A stretch of 64,000 bases of DNA from Poriferisodalis sp965208925 (lineage in GTDB: Bacteria; Actinomycetota; Acidimicrobiia; Acidimicrobiales; Poriferisodalaceae), in the NCBI RefSeq assembly GCF_965208925.1, contig NZ_OZ242364.1, positions 1 through 64,000 of the forward strand, read 5' to 3'. Positions 38,275 through 46,924 of the stretch are shown here, in pieces. The position numbers and the translations under genes were made by a program. Each line of letters begins with the position of its first letter. The stretch's first letter is position 1. The notes below the pieces were generated by a model. The model saw only the letters and a program-made list of their open reading frames with translations. It did not search any database and was not told the origin of the DNA.

Positions 38275-41043
38275 TCAGCGTCGCTGCGGTCTCAGCCGTG
38301 AACTGACGCTGAGGCTCTCGTCCTCGCCGGTGGCCGGGTCATCGGCCCCATAGCCGCACACCGCGCCGGCGGGAATCTCGACCACGTCGTAGCGGGAGAC
38401 ACCGAGCAGCGAGCCGCGTGAGGGGTCCAGCGTGGTGTACCTGAACTTCATCTGGTCATAGGGCACCGGCGCCTCGAACAACAAGATGTCGCCAGCCCCC
38501 TCTGCGGCGGCGAGGGTGGTGAAATCGGTCACGATGCCCGAGAGGACGTGCTCGACCAACTCGCGTGCCCCAGCCTCCGCGTCCGCTACAGCCTCTTGGC
38601 CGACCCCCGTCTCGGCCCGAGGACACGGCAGGTTCTGGCTCTCACTGCGGTAGCCGCGGACAAGATTGTTGAACCGGACGGTGACCTCGGCGACGGTGAT
38701 CCCGCCGGCAAGTCGGGTGGCGCCGTCCATGTCGGGATGGGCGAGGTCGACGGTCTGAGCGCGGCCCGCGCAGATCCCCCCGGTGGCGTCCGCCTCGAAG
38801 TGCCGTGCGAAGCCGGCGTCGGCGTTGAGCGCGTCGGCGAGCTGGCCGAAATTCGGCGTGCCGCTGGCGAACCGGATGCTGATGATCTTGTCGCGGCTCG
38901 ACACTGCTATGTCGATGCCGATCTGCTCGGCGGCGGGATCGTGCGTGCTGAGACGGCTGGTGCGCACCTCCCAGGTGTTGCCCAGCGCTCCCGCTGCGTC
39001 GCCGCTGTCTCGTGCCGTGATGCGCAGCGTGCCGGCCAGCAGCGCCTGAGCACCCGAGAGGTCGTCGTCGGCGTCGCCAGAGACCGCGTCCGTGGAGGCC
39101 TCGTCGCGCGTCCTGGCCGCAGCGACGCTGATGCTCACCGCCCGCAGCGAGTGCTGCGGGGCGGTCACGTTGACACTGCCGGCCCTGCTGCGATTGCCGG
39201 CCGCGTCGACGGCGACGCCGTGACGCAGGAGCATCCGGTCTCCGGGTTCGAGCCGGTATGCGCCGCCCGGTGCAACCAGTTCGCTGCCGCTGCCGCTGCC
39301 GCCGGCCGCGGGGCGTGTGTAGCCCGTCGGCGCGGTCAGCCTCAGGGCGAACACTGCAGCCTCGTGCAGGGGGAGCACCTCCGGGGTGTCTTCGGCGACG
39401 ACGACCGCCGTGCCGCGTCGTGTGATCACTCTGACCTGGCGGGGATTGACGATGATCTCGTCGAGATCGCTGTCGTCGCTGATGACCGCAAGCAGGGACT
39501 CGCTGCCCGCCGGGGCGACGATGCGGACCTTGGGCGCCGCAGTGTCAACTGCCGGTTCGGGCACCACGAGCCTCGCCGGGCTGAAGGGCCTCCGGTCGTC
39601 GCGCGCTCCGAACCTGACCTCGGTCGGCCGCAGCTCGATGACGTCGCCGGCCTCGAGCGGGTGCCGCAGGTTGATCTTGAACCGTCGGGGCTCGAGACAC
39701 GGTTCGCCCGGGAGGACGTCGAGGCCGCCCACGGGCGCGAGATGCACGGGCACGTCGTTGATGTACAGCAGGTCATGTGCCTTGCCCTGCGCGTCGGGCA
39801 GCTCCACGTTGAGCGCATCGCTGGTGGTGATGGTGAAGCTGCGCTCGCCGGCGCGCGCCGCGATGGTCGCGGTGAACGGCCCCCCGGTCGTGGCGGCCTT
39901 CACGGCTGCGGCCATCGCCTCGCTGCTGACGGCGCCGCTGCCGCCGATCGCCACGATGCGCAGGTGGGTTTTCAGCCGGTCCACCTCGACGGGCGTGGCA
40001 GCCAGCCACGTCGCCGTGTCGGCGGGAAGCGAGTCGCCGGCAACCAGCACGGGGAGCGCCCGCCCGCTGCCCAGGCCCTCGCCGAGCAGCGGTGCTGCGA
40101 CCAGACCGTCCATCGCCGCCTCACGCCCGACCAGCGCCACCAGCGAGGCGCGCCGGCCGCTCGCGAAGGCGCAGTCGCCGTGCATCAGGTCGGCTATGCG
40201 GGCTGCGGTCTGCGCGGCGCCTGAGCCCTCGAGACGCGTTGTCCGTGGCACTCCTGCATGGCCGAGCTGGGTGATGACGGACTCAGCCACTGCGTCAGCA
40301 CCGCCGACGACCACCGCATGGTCGATGTCGTGCTCTCGCAGGAACCGTGCTGTTGCCTCGGGCAATCGCGACGTGCGTGTCAGCACGGTCGGCAGCCCCA
40401 AGGCGTATGTCAGAGGTCCGATGGCCGCCGCATCGATCGCCGAGCGCTCATCGCCGTTGATCAGCACCGCGGTCGAGTCGTTGGAGGTGCACCAGGTCGC
40501 CCTGCCGCCGATATGGGACGCGACCGCTGCCGCTGTCGCGTACCGGTCCTCGCCCGCCAGACGCGTCACCTGCGGCTGCGAGACCAGGCCGGCGAGCTGC
40601 GCCACGACCTCAGCGGGCACCGCTGCTGGTCCCCCGACGACGAAGATCTGCTTCACGTCGTGGTCTTCGAGGAACTCCGCCGCTGCCCGATGCAGTCCGC
40701 CGGGCCGCACCAGCAACACCGGTGCGTTCTCGACGCCCGCGAGGCCGGCGACCGCGGCGGCGTCGGGCGGGGACTCGCCGGACACCACGATCGCGGTGCG
40801 CACCGAGCCCAGGCCGCCCCGCACGGCGGCATACCGGCGCGCCAGCAGCAGCGCCGTGTCGTAGCGATCGCGGCCGGCGAACGGCCGGCTGCCGGCGACC
40901 CCGTCGTCGTCGCCGTCGACCAGGTATTCGGCGGCGGTGTTGGCTGCGCCCGAGGGGTCGGCGCCGGCGCCGATCGCGAGCCACGAGCTCGCCACGAGCA
41001 GCACCGCCGCCGCTGCGGCACGACCTGCGCCGCGGCTGCTCAC
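38275..41043 (-). CDS. Large secreted protein with N-terminal CWB2 wall-binding repeats
   Basis: 922 residues, GTG start at 41043 (ribosome-binding site unclear; AAGGGG is too close). Signal peptide core AAAAVLLVASSWLAIGAGA. Three CWB2-type repeats follow (PFAGRDRYDTALLLARRY, TRLAGEDRYATAAAVASH, TRLEGSGAAQTAARIADL) with the usual IVVSGE/VFVVGG strands. The remaining ~550 residues have beta-rich segments with VRIVAPAGSESLLAVISDD, a calcium-binding-like tail (RITARDSGDAAGALGNTWEV) and no recognised enzyme motif. Probably wall-associated through the CWB2 region. It lies between the Cache lipoprotein and the LRR gene on the same strand. Confidence 0.83.
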   Translation of the reverse strand: MSSRGAGRAAAAAVLLVASSWLAIGAGADPSGAANTAAEYLVDGDDDGVAGSRPFAGRDRYDTALLLARRYAAVRGGLGSVRTAIVVSGESPPDAAAVAGLAGVENAPVLLVRPGGLHRAAAEFLEDHDVKQIFVVGGPAAVPAEVVAQLAGLVSQPQVTRLAGEDRYATAAAVASHIGGRATWCTSNDSTAVLINGDERSAIDAAAIGPLTYALGLPTVLTRTSRLPEATARFLREHDIDHAVVVGGADAVAESVITQLGHAGVPRTTRLEGSGAAQTAARIADLMHGDCAFASGRRASLVALVGREAAMDGLVAAPLLGEGLGSGRALPVLVAGDSLPADTATWLAATPVEVDRLKTHLRIVAIGGSGAVSSEAMAAAVKAATTGGPFTATIAARAGERSFTITTSDALNVELPDAQGKAHDLLYINDVPVHLAPVGGLDVLPGEPCLEPRRFKINLRHPLEAGDVIELRPTEVRFGARDDRRPFSPARLVVPEPAVDTAAPKVRIVAPAGSESLLAVISDDSDLDEIIVNPRQVRVITRRGTAVVVAEDTPEVLPLHEAAVFALRLTAPTGYTRPAAGGSGSGSELVAPGGAYRLEPGDRMLLRHGVAVDAAGNRSRAGSVNVTAPQHSLRAVSISVAAARTRDEASTDAVSGDADDDLSGAQALLAGTLRITARDSGDAAGALGNTWEVRTSRLSTHDPAAEQIGIDIAVSSRDKIISIRFASGTPNFGQLADALNADAGFARHFEADATGGICAGRAQTVDLAHPDMDGATRLAGGITVAEVTVRFNNLVRGYRSESQNLPCPRAETGVGQEAVADAEAGARELVEHVLSGIVTDFTTLAAAEGAGDILLFEAPVPYDQMKFRYTTLDPSRGSLLGVSRYDVVEIPAGAVCGYGADDPATGEDESLSVSSRLRPQRR

Positions 41044-41178
41044 GCCCCTTGCGGACGCTCGGTGCCACCTCCGCCGCCGGGCGAACTATGCGGACTCGCT
41101 CCTGCCACGATCCGCCCAGCGCGGCTTCCGTGATCGGCGGCGTCGGTCGAGCCCGGCACGCGCAGCGGCGAACCCGGC

Positions 41179-42463
41179 TCAGAGCCCGCCGACATAGTCG
41201 GCGGTGGTCGATTGAAGCTGAGAATGCGCAACGGAACTCGGCGGGCACTCAATGTGCCGGAGTTCGGCAGACCTTTCGCGACTGATGGAGACGGTGTTGC
41301 CGCCGGGCACCGAAATGCTGTGCGGGGATTGAGAGTCTGCGAACCCGCTCTGTGCGCTCCCCGCATTGACAGTAACTCGTGATCTTTTCTTGCTCGTCGT
41401 GGTTGTGCTGGGACTCGTATCTCCATAGGTGCTGCAAATTCGGCTCGCGGTGATGTCGAGAGTTCGGAGCCCGGTGAGATTGGCGATGTCGAGATCGTTG
41501 AGCACGTCGTTGTACTGAAGATGGAGGTCTTCGAGTGTGCTGTTGGCGTTGGGGAAGGTGATGCTCATGCGGTCCCCGTCGAGAGAGGTGTAGGCGACCC
41601 GTTGGTCGTTGATCAGCAGCTTCGTCAGCGACGGGATGGCGCTCTGGGCGGGCAGCGCCCACGACTTGACCCGGTTGCGAGTCAGCACCAGCGTCTCCAG
41701 GGCGGGCTTGTCGCCCAGGCTCAGCGCGCTGAGCGTGTTGCCCCGCAGGTCCAGTTCGCGCAGCTTGGGCAGGCTCGCCAAGGTGATGCCACTGAGCCCG
41801 GCCTCGCGAACGTGCAGGATCTCCAGGCATTCGAGGTTCGGCACCGACTGCGGGCCCGACAGCGGGTTCGCTGTCAGATACAGCCGCTTCAGCCGCGACA
41901 GGTCGCCCAGGCCGTCGAGGTCGTCCAGCGACGTGATGCGGTTGGCCTTCAGCGACAGCGTCTCCAGCGACCCGAGCTCTGACAGGTCGACCTCGGTGAG
42001 CCGGTTCGCGCCCAGCGACAGGTACCACAGCGAGTCGAAACCCGCGAAGCTGATCATCCCCGCATCGGTGATCTCGTTGCCCCACAGCGACAGCTCGCGC
42101 AGCCCCGTCGCGTACTGCAGTCCCTCCAGGATCCGGATCGGCGCCGCTTGGGTGTCCAGTCGCGACGCCGACAGCTTCCGCAGCGACCGCAGAGCGCCGC
42201 GGGTGACCGGCTCGCCGGGCCCGAGACCCAGATGATCCTCCAGCATTTCCAGCAGCACCGGATCGGGGACCGTCACCGTCTCATCGTCATCAGCCGCAGC
42301 AGCTACCTCGGCCGCAGCGACGCGAGCGCACGGGCCCACGGACTCCTCGTCGGAGCCCATTCCCTGGGCGCCGACCCCCCCCCCCCCCGGGAGCGGACGT
42401 GACGACCACGGCCGCCCAGACCGCGACTGCCAACACCAGCTGAAATACACGAGCGTTTCTCAT
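41179..42463 (-). pseudogene. Secreted leucine-rich-repeat protein, start out of frame at a G14 tract; ends in VGGL
   Basis: The LRR part has about nine repeats (LRELSLWGNEITDAG, LWYLSLGANRLTEV, LETLSLKANRITSL, LKRLYLTANPL and so on) and ends in TTADYVGGL. The natural N-terminus appears to be the ATG at 42463, encoding MRNARVFQLVLAVAVWAAVV, an ideal signal peptide, but it is one base out of frame. Between them is a run of fourteen G (minus strand). With thirteen, the frame would read SAPGGGGVGAQG, whose VGAQ matches the cleavage sites of neighbouring proteins. Either phase variation by slippage or a homopolymer sequencing error. A frame open through the LRR could only start at a GTG (42450) that gives no signal peptide. 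Confidence 0.75.
42375..42388. repeat. Homopolymer C14 (G14 on coding strand) in the LRR gene
   Basis: Fourteen consecutive C on the plus strand, at the signal-peptide cleavage region of the LRR gene. Thirteen would join the signal peptide to the LRR in frame. Confidence 0.95.
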
Positions 42464-42637
42464 GACCGCGAACCCTACACAACCAGATCACACAAACATG
42501 TCGGCCTGATTCAGCATCCAGACGCATGGACACACAAGCCTGAACGTGCAACAAACTCGACGGAGTAGCGCGCCTCGTCGGCGACATCGGCCTCAATCCG
42601 CCGCTTCCTCCCCGAGGGCGCTTCACCGCGCTGGTCA

Positions 42638-43324
42638 TCACAGGGCTCGCAGCATCCGTTCCTGATTGGAGCTCGGGAGTTGGTCTCGGCTGCACGGTGG
42701 CAGATCGGTGTCCTCGCTGTCGCTTCCGCCGGGACGTCCGCCGTCCGCTTGGATGCCGCCGTGGTCCTCATCGTCATCAACGTCCGGCTGGTCAGCGTCA
42801 GTCTCGTCAGGATGGTCCTGGCTCTGATCGCCCTCGCTCTGACCTCCGTCCTGGCCCTCATCGTCATCAACGTCCGGCTGCTCAGCGTCAGTCTCGTCAG
42901 GGCGGTCCTGGCTCTGATCGCCCTCGCTCTGACCTCCGTCCTGGCCCTCATCGTCATCGGCGTCCGGCTGCTCAACGTCAGTCTCGTCAGGGCGGTCCTG
43001 GCTCTGATCGCCCTCGCTCTGACCTCCGTCCTGGCCCTCATCGTCATCAACGTCCGGCTGGTCAGCGTCAGTCTCGTCAGGATCACTCTGATCTGGGGGA
43101 TCGGTGGTGGGCGGCGCTTCATGAGTGTGAGCAACGTTCACGTACCAGCACACGGGAAATGGGCCGTACGAGCAGCGCCGAACGCGTTGGGGGTGCGCCT
43201 CGGCACTGCTCGCGAGCAGCACTACAGCGGCGAGCGCTGTAGCCACAAACACCACTGCCATGGCTGCCGCTCTCAATCGCCGGTGCATTCCAACGGTGGT
43301 TCTCGGTGTCGGGTTCAGTTGCAT
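42638..43324 (-). CDS. Secreted acidic repeat protein
   Basis: 228 residues from the ATG at 43324. A signal peptide (AAAMAVVFVATALAAVVLLASSAEA-type core) is followed by a short Cys-containing segment (RRCSYGPFPVCWYVNVAH), then about four tandem copies of a 30-residue acidic unit (PDETDADQPDVDDDEGQDGG...), and a short Cys-containing tail. The Asp/Glu-rich repeats could bind calcium or act as a charged stalk. No homologous family recognised. It lies beside the LRR gene on the same strand. The repeats have near-identical DNA, implying recent expansion. Confidence 0.7.
   Translation of the reverse strand: MQLNPTPRTTVGMHRRLRAAAMAVVFVATALAAVVLLASSAEAHPQRVRRCSYGPFPVCWYVNVAHTHEAPPTTDPPDQSDPDETDADQPDVDDDEGQDGGQSEGDQSQDRPDETDVEQPDADDDEGQDGGQSEGDQSQDRPDETDAEQPDVDDDEGQDGGQSEGDQSQDHPDETDADQPDVDDDEDHGGIQADGGRPGGSDSEDTDLPPCSRDQLPSSNQERMLRAL
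42781..43110 (-). repeat. 90-bp tandem repeat inside the acidic protein gene
   Basis: Units beginning cgtccggctg start at 42781, 42871, 42961 and 43051, an exact 90-base period with few differences. Unit gain or loss would change the protein by 30 residues without frameshift. Confidence 0.9.
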
Positions 43325-43660
43325 TGTTTTGACCTATCTGTGTGGGTACACGCGCGTGTGTACTACACAAAAGTCAAAATGTGTCAGCACCCTGTGGCAT
43401 CCGGCGTCGGTGGCTGGCGCGTCACCTCGGGGCGCCTGCCAACGCTGCGCCGCTGCGGGCTGCATCCGTCGCCAAAGCAGTCCCCGCCGACGGGCTGTGA
43501 GGAGCATGCCTCGCTGGGCAATGTCGATACCCGGCTCATCCAGAAATTCAAGCCCGGAGCCTTGACGACTCAGCGATCACGACGGCTTCGAGGAGCCGAG
43601 CCGGATCCGATGGAGTCTGTTGGATGACTGGTTGCCGGTCGGTCAAGGCCCAGTGGGCAG

Positions 43661-44383
43661 TCAGCGGTGCTGGCGTGGGCGGGGTCGGGTGCATCGTTGC
43701 GCCCATGCCCACGCGGTTGCCTCGTTGGCGGCGTTGGGCGCGAGTCCTAGCGTGACCAGGCGCTCGGCTGACTCGTGCAGGCCGTGGCCGAGCATCAGCA
43801 TGCATGAAGCGAGCAGGCGGGTCTCGCCGACCGAGAAGTCGGTGTGCCCGTCGGTGCGGCACCAGCGCCCGATCTCGTCACGCAGTTCTGGGGGGATACG
43901 GTCGTGCAGCCGGCGTGGCACCGACGGAAGATGCCTGCGCACCATCAGCACTGCGCCGTCGGTGAAGCACGCCAGACCGAACATGGCACAGCGGTCGACA
44001 GTTCTCATGAAGGTGCTCGTGCGACCGCCGCGGTGCTGCAGCCCGAGCCTGCGGGCGGTGGAGTCGAGATCCAGCCGCAGATCTTCGCCCGGCGCCAGCT
44101 CGTCGAACTCGCGTGCGAGCAATCGCAGGAACCACACGGCGCTGGGACCCAGGACAGCAACCCAGAAACGCTCCACGTAGGCCGAACGCGGATCGTGGCC
44201 GCGACGGGCCAGCCCGGGGTCATCCCACGGTCGCACGCACAGCACGCGCAGCGGCCCCGCTGTGCTCGCCAGCACTGCGCCGGGCGCCGTCGAGGTACCG
44301 CCCACAAGCCGCAGTGCAGCCGGTGCGGCGTCCTCGGCGCCTGCCGGCGATGCGGGAATCGTTGGCATGTGATCAGCAGGCAC
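43661..44383 (-). CDS. Conserved actinobacterial hypothetical protein
   Basis: About 240 residues. The GTG at 44383 is preceded by GGAGGAG at six bases; an ATG at 44398 overlaps that site and is less likely. The core (DPRSAYVERFWVAVLGPSAVWFLRLLAREFD...LDLDSTARRLGLQHRGGRTSTFMRTVDRCAMFGLA) is a pattern I associate with a widespread actinobacterial hypothetical family, with helical winged-helix-like spacing that could bind nucleic acid. No signal peptide or membrane segment, so cytoplasmic. It is divergent from the CHAP-like gene across an AT-rich promoter region. Confidence 0.75.
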   Translation of the reverse strand: MPADHMPTIPASPAGAEDAAPAALRLVGGTSTAPGAVLASTAGPLRVLCVRPWDDPGLARRGHDPRSAYVERFWVAVLGPSAVWFLRLLAREFDELAPGEDLRLDLDSTARRLGLQHRGGRTSTFMRTVDRCAMFGLACFTDGAVLMVRRHLPSVPRRLHDRIPPELRDEIGRWCRTDGHTDFSVGETRLLASCMLMLGHGLHESAERLVTLGLAPNAANEATAWAWAQRCTRPRPRQHR

Positions 44384-44449
44384 TGGGGTCTCCTCCATGG
44401 GTTCGTGTCACGTTCGGCCGAAATCGGCACGTACATGCCAGCATACCTT

Positions 44450-44455
44450 AGTATA
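44450..44455 (-). promoter_or_regulatory. Possible -10 (TATACT) in AT-rich divergent promoter region
   Basis: The 240-bp gap between the divergent genes at 44383 and 44643 contains the most AT-rich stretch nearby (44440-44495). Minus strand TATACT lies about 65 bases before the GTG start. No clear -35. Confidence 0.35.
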
Positions 44456-44642
44456 TCAAAACACACTGAAAATTAAGAAAAACATCTCAGAGCAGTGTCT
44501 TGACCGTCTGAGCTGCGCAAGAACAGCGCACCCGCCCGTCGCCTGTGCTCGCCGTGGACATCCAGATCTACAATCGCCGTCGTGCGCCTGAACACACGGC
44601 CGGAAAGCCCATCGGGAGGCCGGAGGATCGTCAATCGGTGCC

Positions 44643-45554
44643 ATGACCTCGAGTCCTGAATCCGAGCCGGCAGGCAAGTCCGGCCAGTGGATTCGGGATC
44701 GCCTGCGTGGCGGCTTTGAGGCGTTCCTCGGCAGCCTGTTCTACAAGGTGGGTGCCGCGGTCTTCCTCTTGGTTCTCGGCTTGGCGGGATGGGTCCTGGG
44801 CTGGTGGGGCAGCTCGGAATCGGAGACCGAGAACGTGCCGAGCCAGCTTGAGGTGACGACGGCCGCAGGACCAGCGAGCACCACTCCGGCCGCTCGCCCC
44901 ACATCAACTAGCGCCGGCACGCTGCCGTCGACGCCCGAACCAGTCGGCCCGACACCGCATGAAGCGAGCACCTCAACAGCGCCCGTAACGGTCGCAGACA
45001 ACGCCTCGATCGCATCCGCACCGGACTCGCCTGGCACAGTGGCCTCGCTCGCGAGCACTCTGCAAACCGAGTACCGCAATGCAATTGATCCTGGCGAGTG
45101 CCCTCGTACCGAGAGCTTCATGATCGACGAGTGGTGCTTCTTCATCGACTACTCGACCTCGTATGTTGCGTCGAGACTCAACAGCGCACTCCCCGGAGAC
45201 GACACATTCAACAACAACTCCCCTCCGACGCTTCCGGAGCCTGCTTGGGGCCATGCCGGCGACTGGGCTGCAAAGGCCGACCGGCTGAGGATCCCGCGAA
45301 TGAAGACGCCCGCGGAAGGCCATGTCGCGTGGTGGTCGCGAGCCGATGCCCCTGCCCACGGACGAGTCGGCATCGTCGAGCAAGTCGAACTCGCCGGCGA
45401 CGGATCTGTCCACAACGTCACGGTCTCGACCATGATCGACCACCGCGTCGTGGTCGAGACCCACACGTGCTCACCCACGAGCGACGGCCCGCAGTGCGGC
45501 AACATCGGTGCATTCCTCGACATCGCCGGCTACTACCGCGACCTCGAGCGATAA
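44643..45554 (+). CDS. Membrane-anchored CHAP-like domain protein
   Basis: 303 residues. A short cytoplasmic N-terminus, one membrane helix (FYKVGAAVFLLVLGLAGWVL, about 35-55), a Ser/Thr/Pro-rich outer linker (about 60-140), then a C-terminal domain resembling CHAP amidases: DEWCFFIDYSTSYVASRLN in place of the usual C-x-W-Y-V-A-x-R motif, HAGDWAAKADRL, VAWWS, and HGRVGIVEQVE with the catalytic-type His. The Cys is three residues earlier than usual, so activity is uncertain. A role in peptidoglycan hydrolysis or host interaction is inferred from the family. Start at the ATG at 44643; GGAGG lies somewhat far upstream. Confidence 0.72.
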   Translation: MTSSPESEPAGKSGQWIRDRLRGGFEAFLGSLFYKVGAAVFLLVLGLAGWVLGWWGSSESETENVPSQLEVTTAAGPASTTPAARPTSTSAGTLPSTPEPVGPTPHEASTSTAPVTVADNASIASAPDSPGTVASLASTLQTEYRNAIDPGECPRTESFMIDEWCFFIDYSTSYVASRLNSALPGDDTFNNNSPPTLPEPAWGHAGDWAAKADRLRIPRMKTPAEGHVAWWSRADAPAHGRVGIVEQVELAGDGSVHNVTVSTMIDHRVVVETHTCSPTSDGPQCGNIGAFLDIAGYYRDLER

Positions 45555-45645
45555 CAGCCAGGCAGGAGGACGATGCGGAGCGCAGCTCTGGCCGCTCCTG
45601 CTTAGGCTGATGGAATCGTCATGACGACGGCGAGGGAGCACTGCG

Positions 45646-45900
45646 ATGAACTTCTCAGCACGCATCGACCTTCTCTCTGCCGCGTGTCGGCTGTGGCCGA
45701 CGCGGTCGACGAGCGTTGACTGCGCCAGCGCGCTGCTGAGCTGACCGCCCTCGCCAGCCGGTCCGACCTGTGGGGCCAGCCCGACGCCGCGGCAACGAGG
45801 CTCGCTGAACTGTCGCGCATTGGCGGACTGCTGGATCGCAATGACGCTGCCCGCGGCGAGATCGCGGCGCTAGAAGATCTCGCCGGTGGCTCCCCCGCCG
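45646..45900 (+). pseudogene. prfB: Remnant of the start of peptide chain release factor 2 gene
   Basis: A good ribosome-binding site (GAGGGAG) precedes ATG 45646 (MNFSARIDLLSAA). After a one-base shift the sequence reads VSAVADAVDER, a TGA stop, then LRQRAAELTALASRSDLWGQ, PDAAATRLAELSRIGG and RGEIAALEDLA. This follows the N-terminal helical domain of RF2 (LR.R...LE..A....LWDD...A..V...LS) closely. Everything beyond about residue 85, including the SPF and GGQ regions, is missing. Frameshift, stop and truncation make it non-functional. The stop is not followed by a +1 frame, so this is not the classical programmed frameshift. The family call is by eye. Confidence 0.5.
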
Positions 45901-46012
45901 GCTGTCCGACGAGGACTGCGGTCCTGGCTAGCACACGTACGGCCGCCTGACGGCTTCGTGTCTGGACCGGATGTGTCACTGCCCCATGTCGGGACGGGAG
46001 TAGTTTCGCCGT

Positions 46013-46597
46013 ATGGACTACCCGGCTTCCGTTACCGTCGACGCGCCGGATCGCGTAGCGAACTGGCGGCCGCTCGTTCACTGGATCTTGCTGCTTCCGC
46101 ACCAGGTGATCCAGATGGTCTTTGTCACCGTGGCCTGGCTGTTGTCGGTCCTGACGTGGATCGTCATCTTCCTCACCGGCAAGCTGCCGGCGGGCATCGC
46201 CAACTTCCAAGTGATGTACGTGCGCCACTACCACCGGGTGCTCTCGTTCCTGCACATCATCCACGAGCATTACCCGAAGTTCGAGTTCTCATCCGCCGCA
46301 GAGGACCCGGGCGGCTCACCGGTGGCGGTCAACATCGAAGCGCAGCTGGAGAACCGCAACCGCCTGACGTCGCTGTTCCGAGTGATCTACGGGCTGCCGC
46401 AGATCGTCTTCGTGATCGTCTACTCCTACCTCGTGGCGGCTGTGGTGACGATCGCCTACGTCATCATCCTGTTCACCGGTCGCTGGCCCACGGGAATGCG
46501 CAACTTCGTGATCGGGTTCTACCGGGCCCAGACGCGCTGCCTGTCGTACATCCACGCGCTGAACGACAAGTACCCGCCATTCAGCGCCGCCGCATAG
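46013..46597 (+). CDS. DUF4389 family membrane protein
   Basis: 194 residues with two copies of the DUF4389 pattern: WRPLVHWILLLPHQVIQMVFVTVAWLL...FLTGKLPAGIANFQV and TSLFRVIYGLPQIVFVIVYSYLVAA...LFTGRWPTGMRNFVI. Each has two hydrophobic helices and the conserved F-T-G-x-x-P-x-G motif, so about four membrane segments. Cytoplasmic membrane protein of unknown function, common in actinobacteria. Start at ATG 46013. Its stop lies just downstream of the decayed AbiE toxin end, convergent with it. Confidence 0.88.
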   Translation: MDYPASVTVDAPDRVANWRPLVHWILLLPHQVIQMVFVTVAWLLSVLTWIVIFLTGKLPAGIANFQVMYVRHYHRVLSFLHIIHEHYPKFEFSSAAEDPGGSPVAVNIEAQLENRNRLTSLFRVIYGLPQIVFVIVYSYLVAAVVTIAYVIILFTGRWPTGMRNFVIGFYRAQTRCLSYIHALNDKYPPFSAAA

Positions 46598-46924
46598 GCC
46601 CCGTTCCCCGACCCCGGCAGCCGATCTCGACGAGCACTGAGCGTCTGAGGCCCGTGTGCTGGTGTGCCGAGGGATAGTCCAGATGCAGTGTGCGCTTGAC
46701 GCCCTTGGTTGTCGTTTCAGGGTCGATGTTGCCTTCGACAGGCTCGTGCCGCCTTTGAAGACCACCGTGCACCCGGTCTCGCGAGATGCTGCCGCTATTC
46801 CCCGCAGCACCTCGGTGATCCAGAAGTCCTTCTCCACGTGCTCACGCGGGATCTGCGCGATCTGCGCCACGGCATCCGCGTATCCCTCAACTTCATCCGG
46901 GTTGTCGCGCAGCCGAAATGTCAC
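46581..46924 (-). pseudogene. Decayed AbiEii-type nucleotidyltransferase toxin
   Basis: Starts at 46924 in the ATGA overlap with the antitoxin gene. The first ~67 residues are a good AbiEii/AbiGii N-terminus (REHVEKDFWITEVLRG...TVVFKGGTSLSKA). The reading frame then jumps; a second frame continues with NIDPETTTKGVKRTLHLDYP...SVLVEIGCRG, which corresponds to a later part of the same family, and soon ends. The stretch between, including the Asp residues after GGTSLSKA needed for nucleotidyl transfer, is deleted, and the C-terminal half is absent. Toxin activity should be lost. Confidence 0.78.

Noticed and set aside
42781..43110. Regular repeats as a possible CRISPR array
   Set aside because: The 90-base units are contiguous and coding throughout, with no unique spacers.
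45725..45745. TGA in the prfB remnant as a programmed frameshift site
   Set aside because: The similarity continues in the same frame after the stop, so +1 shifting would not restore it, and most of the gene is absent.
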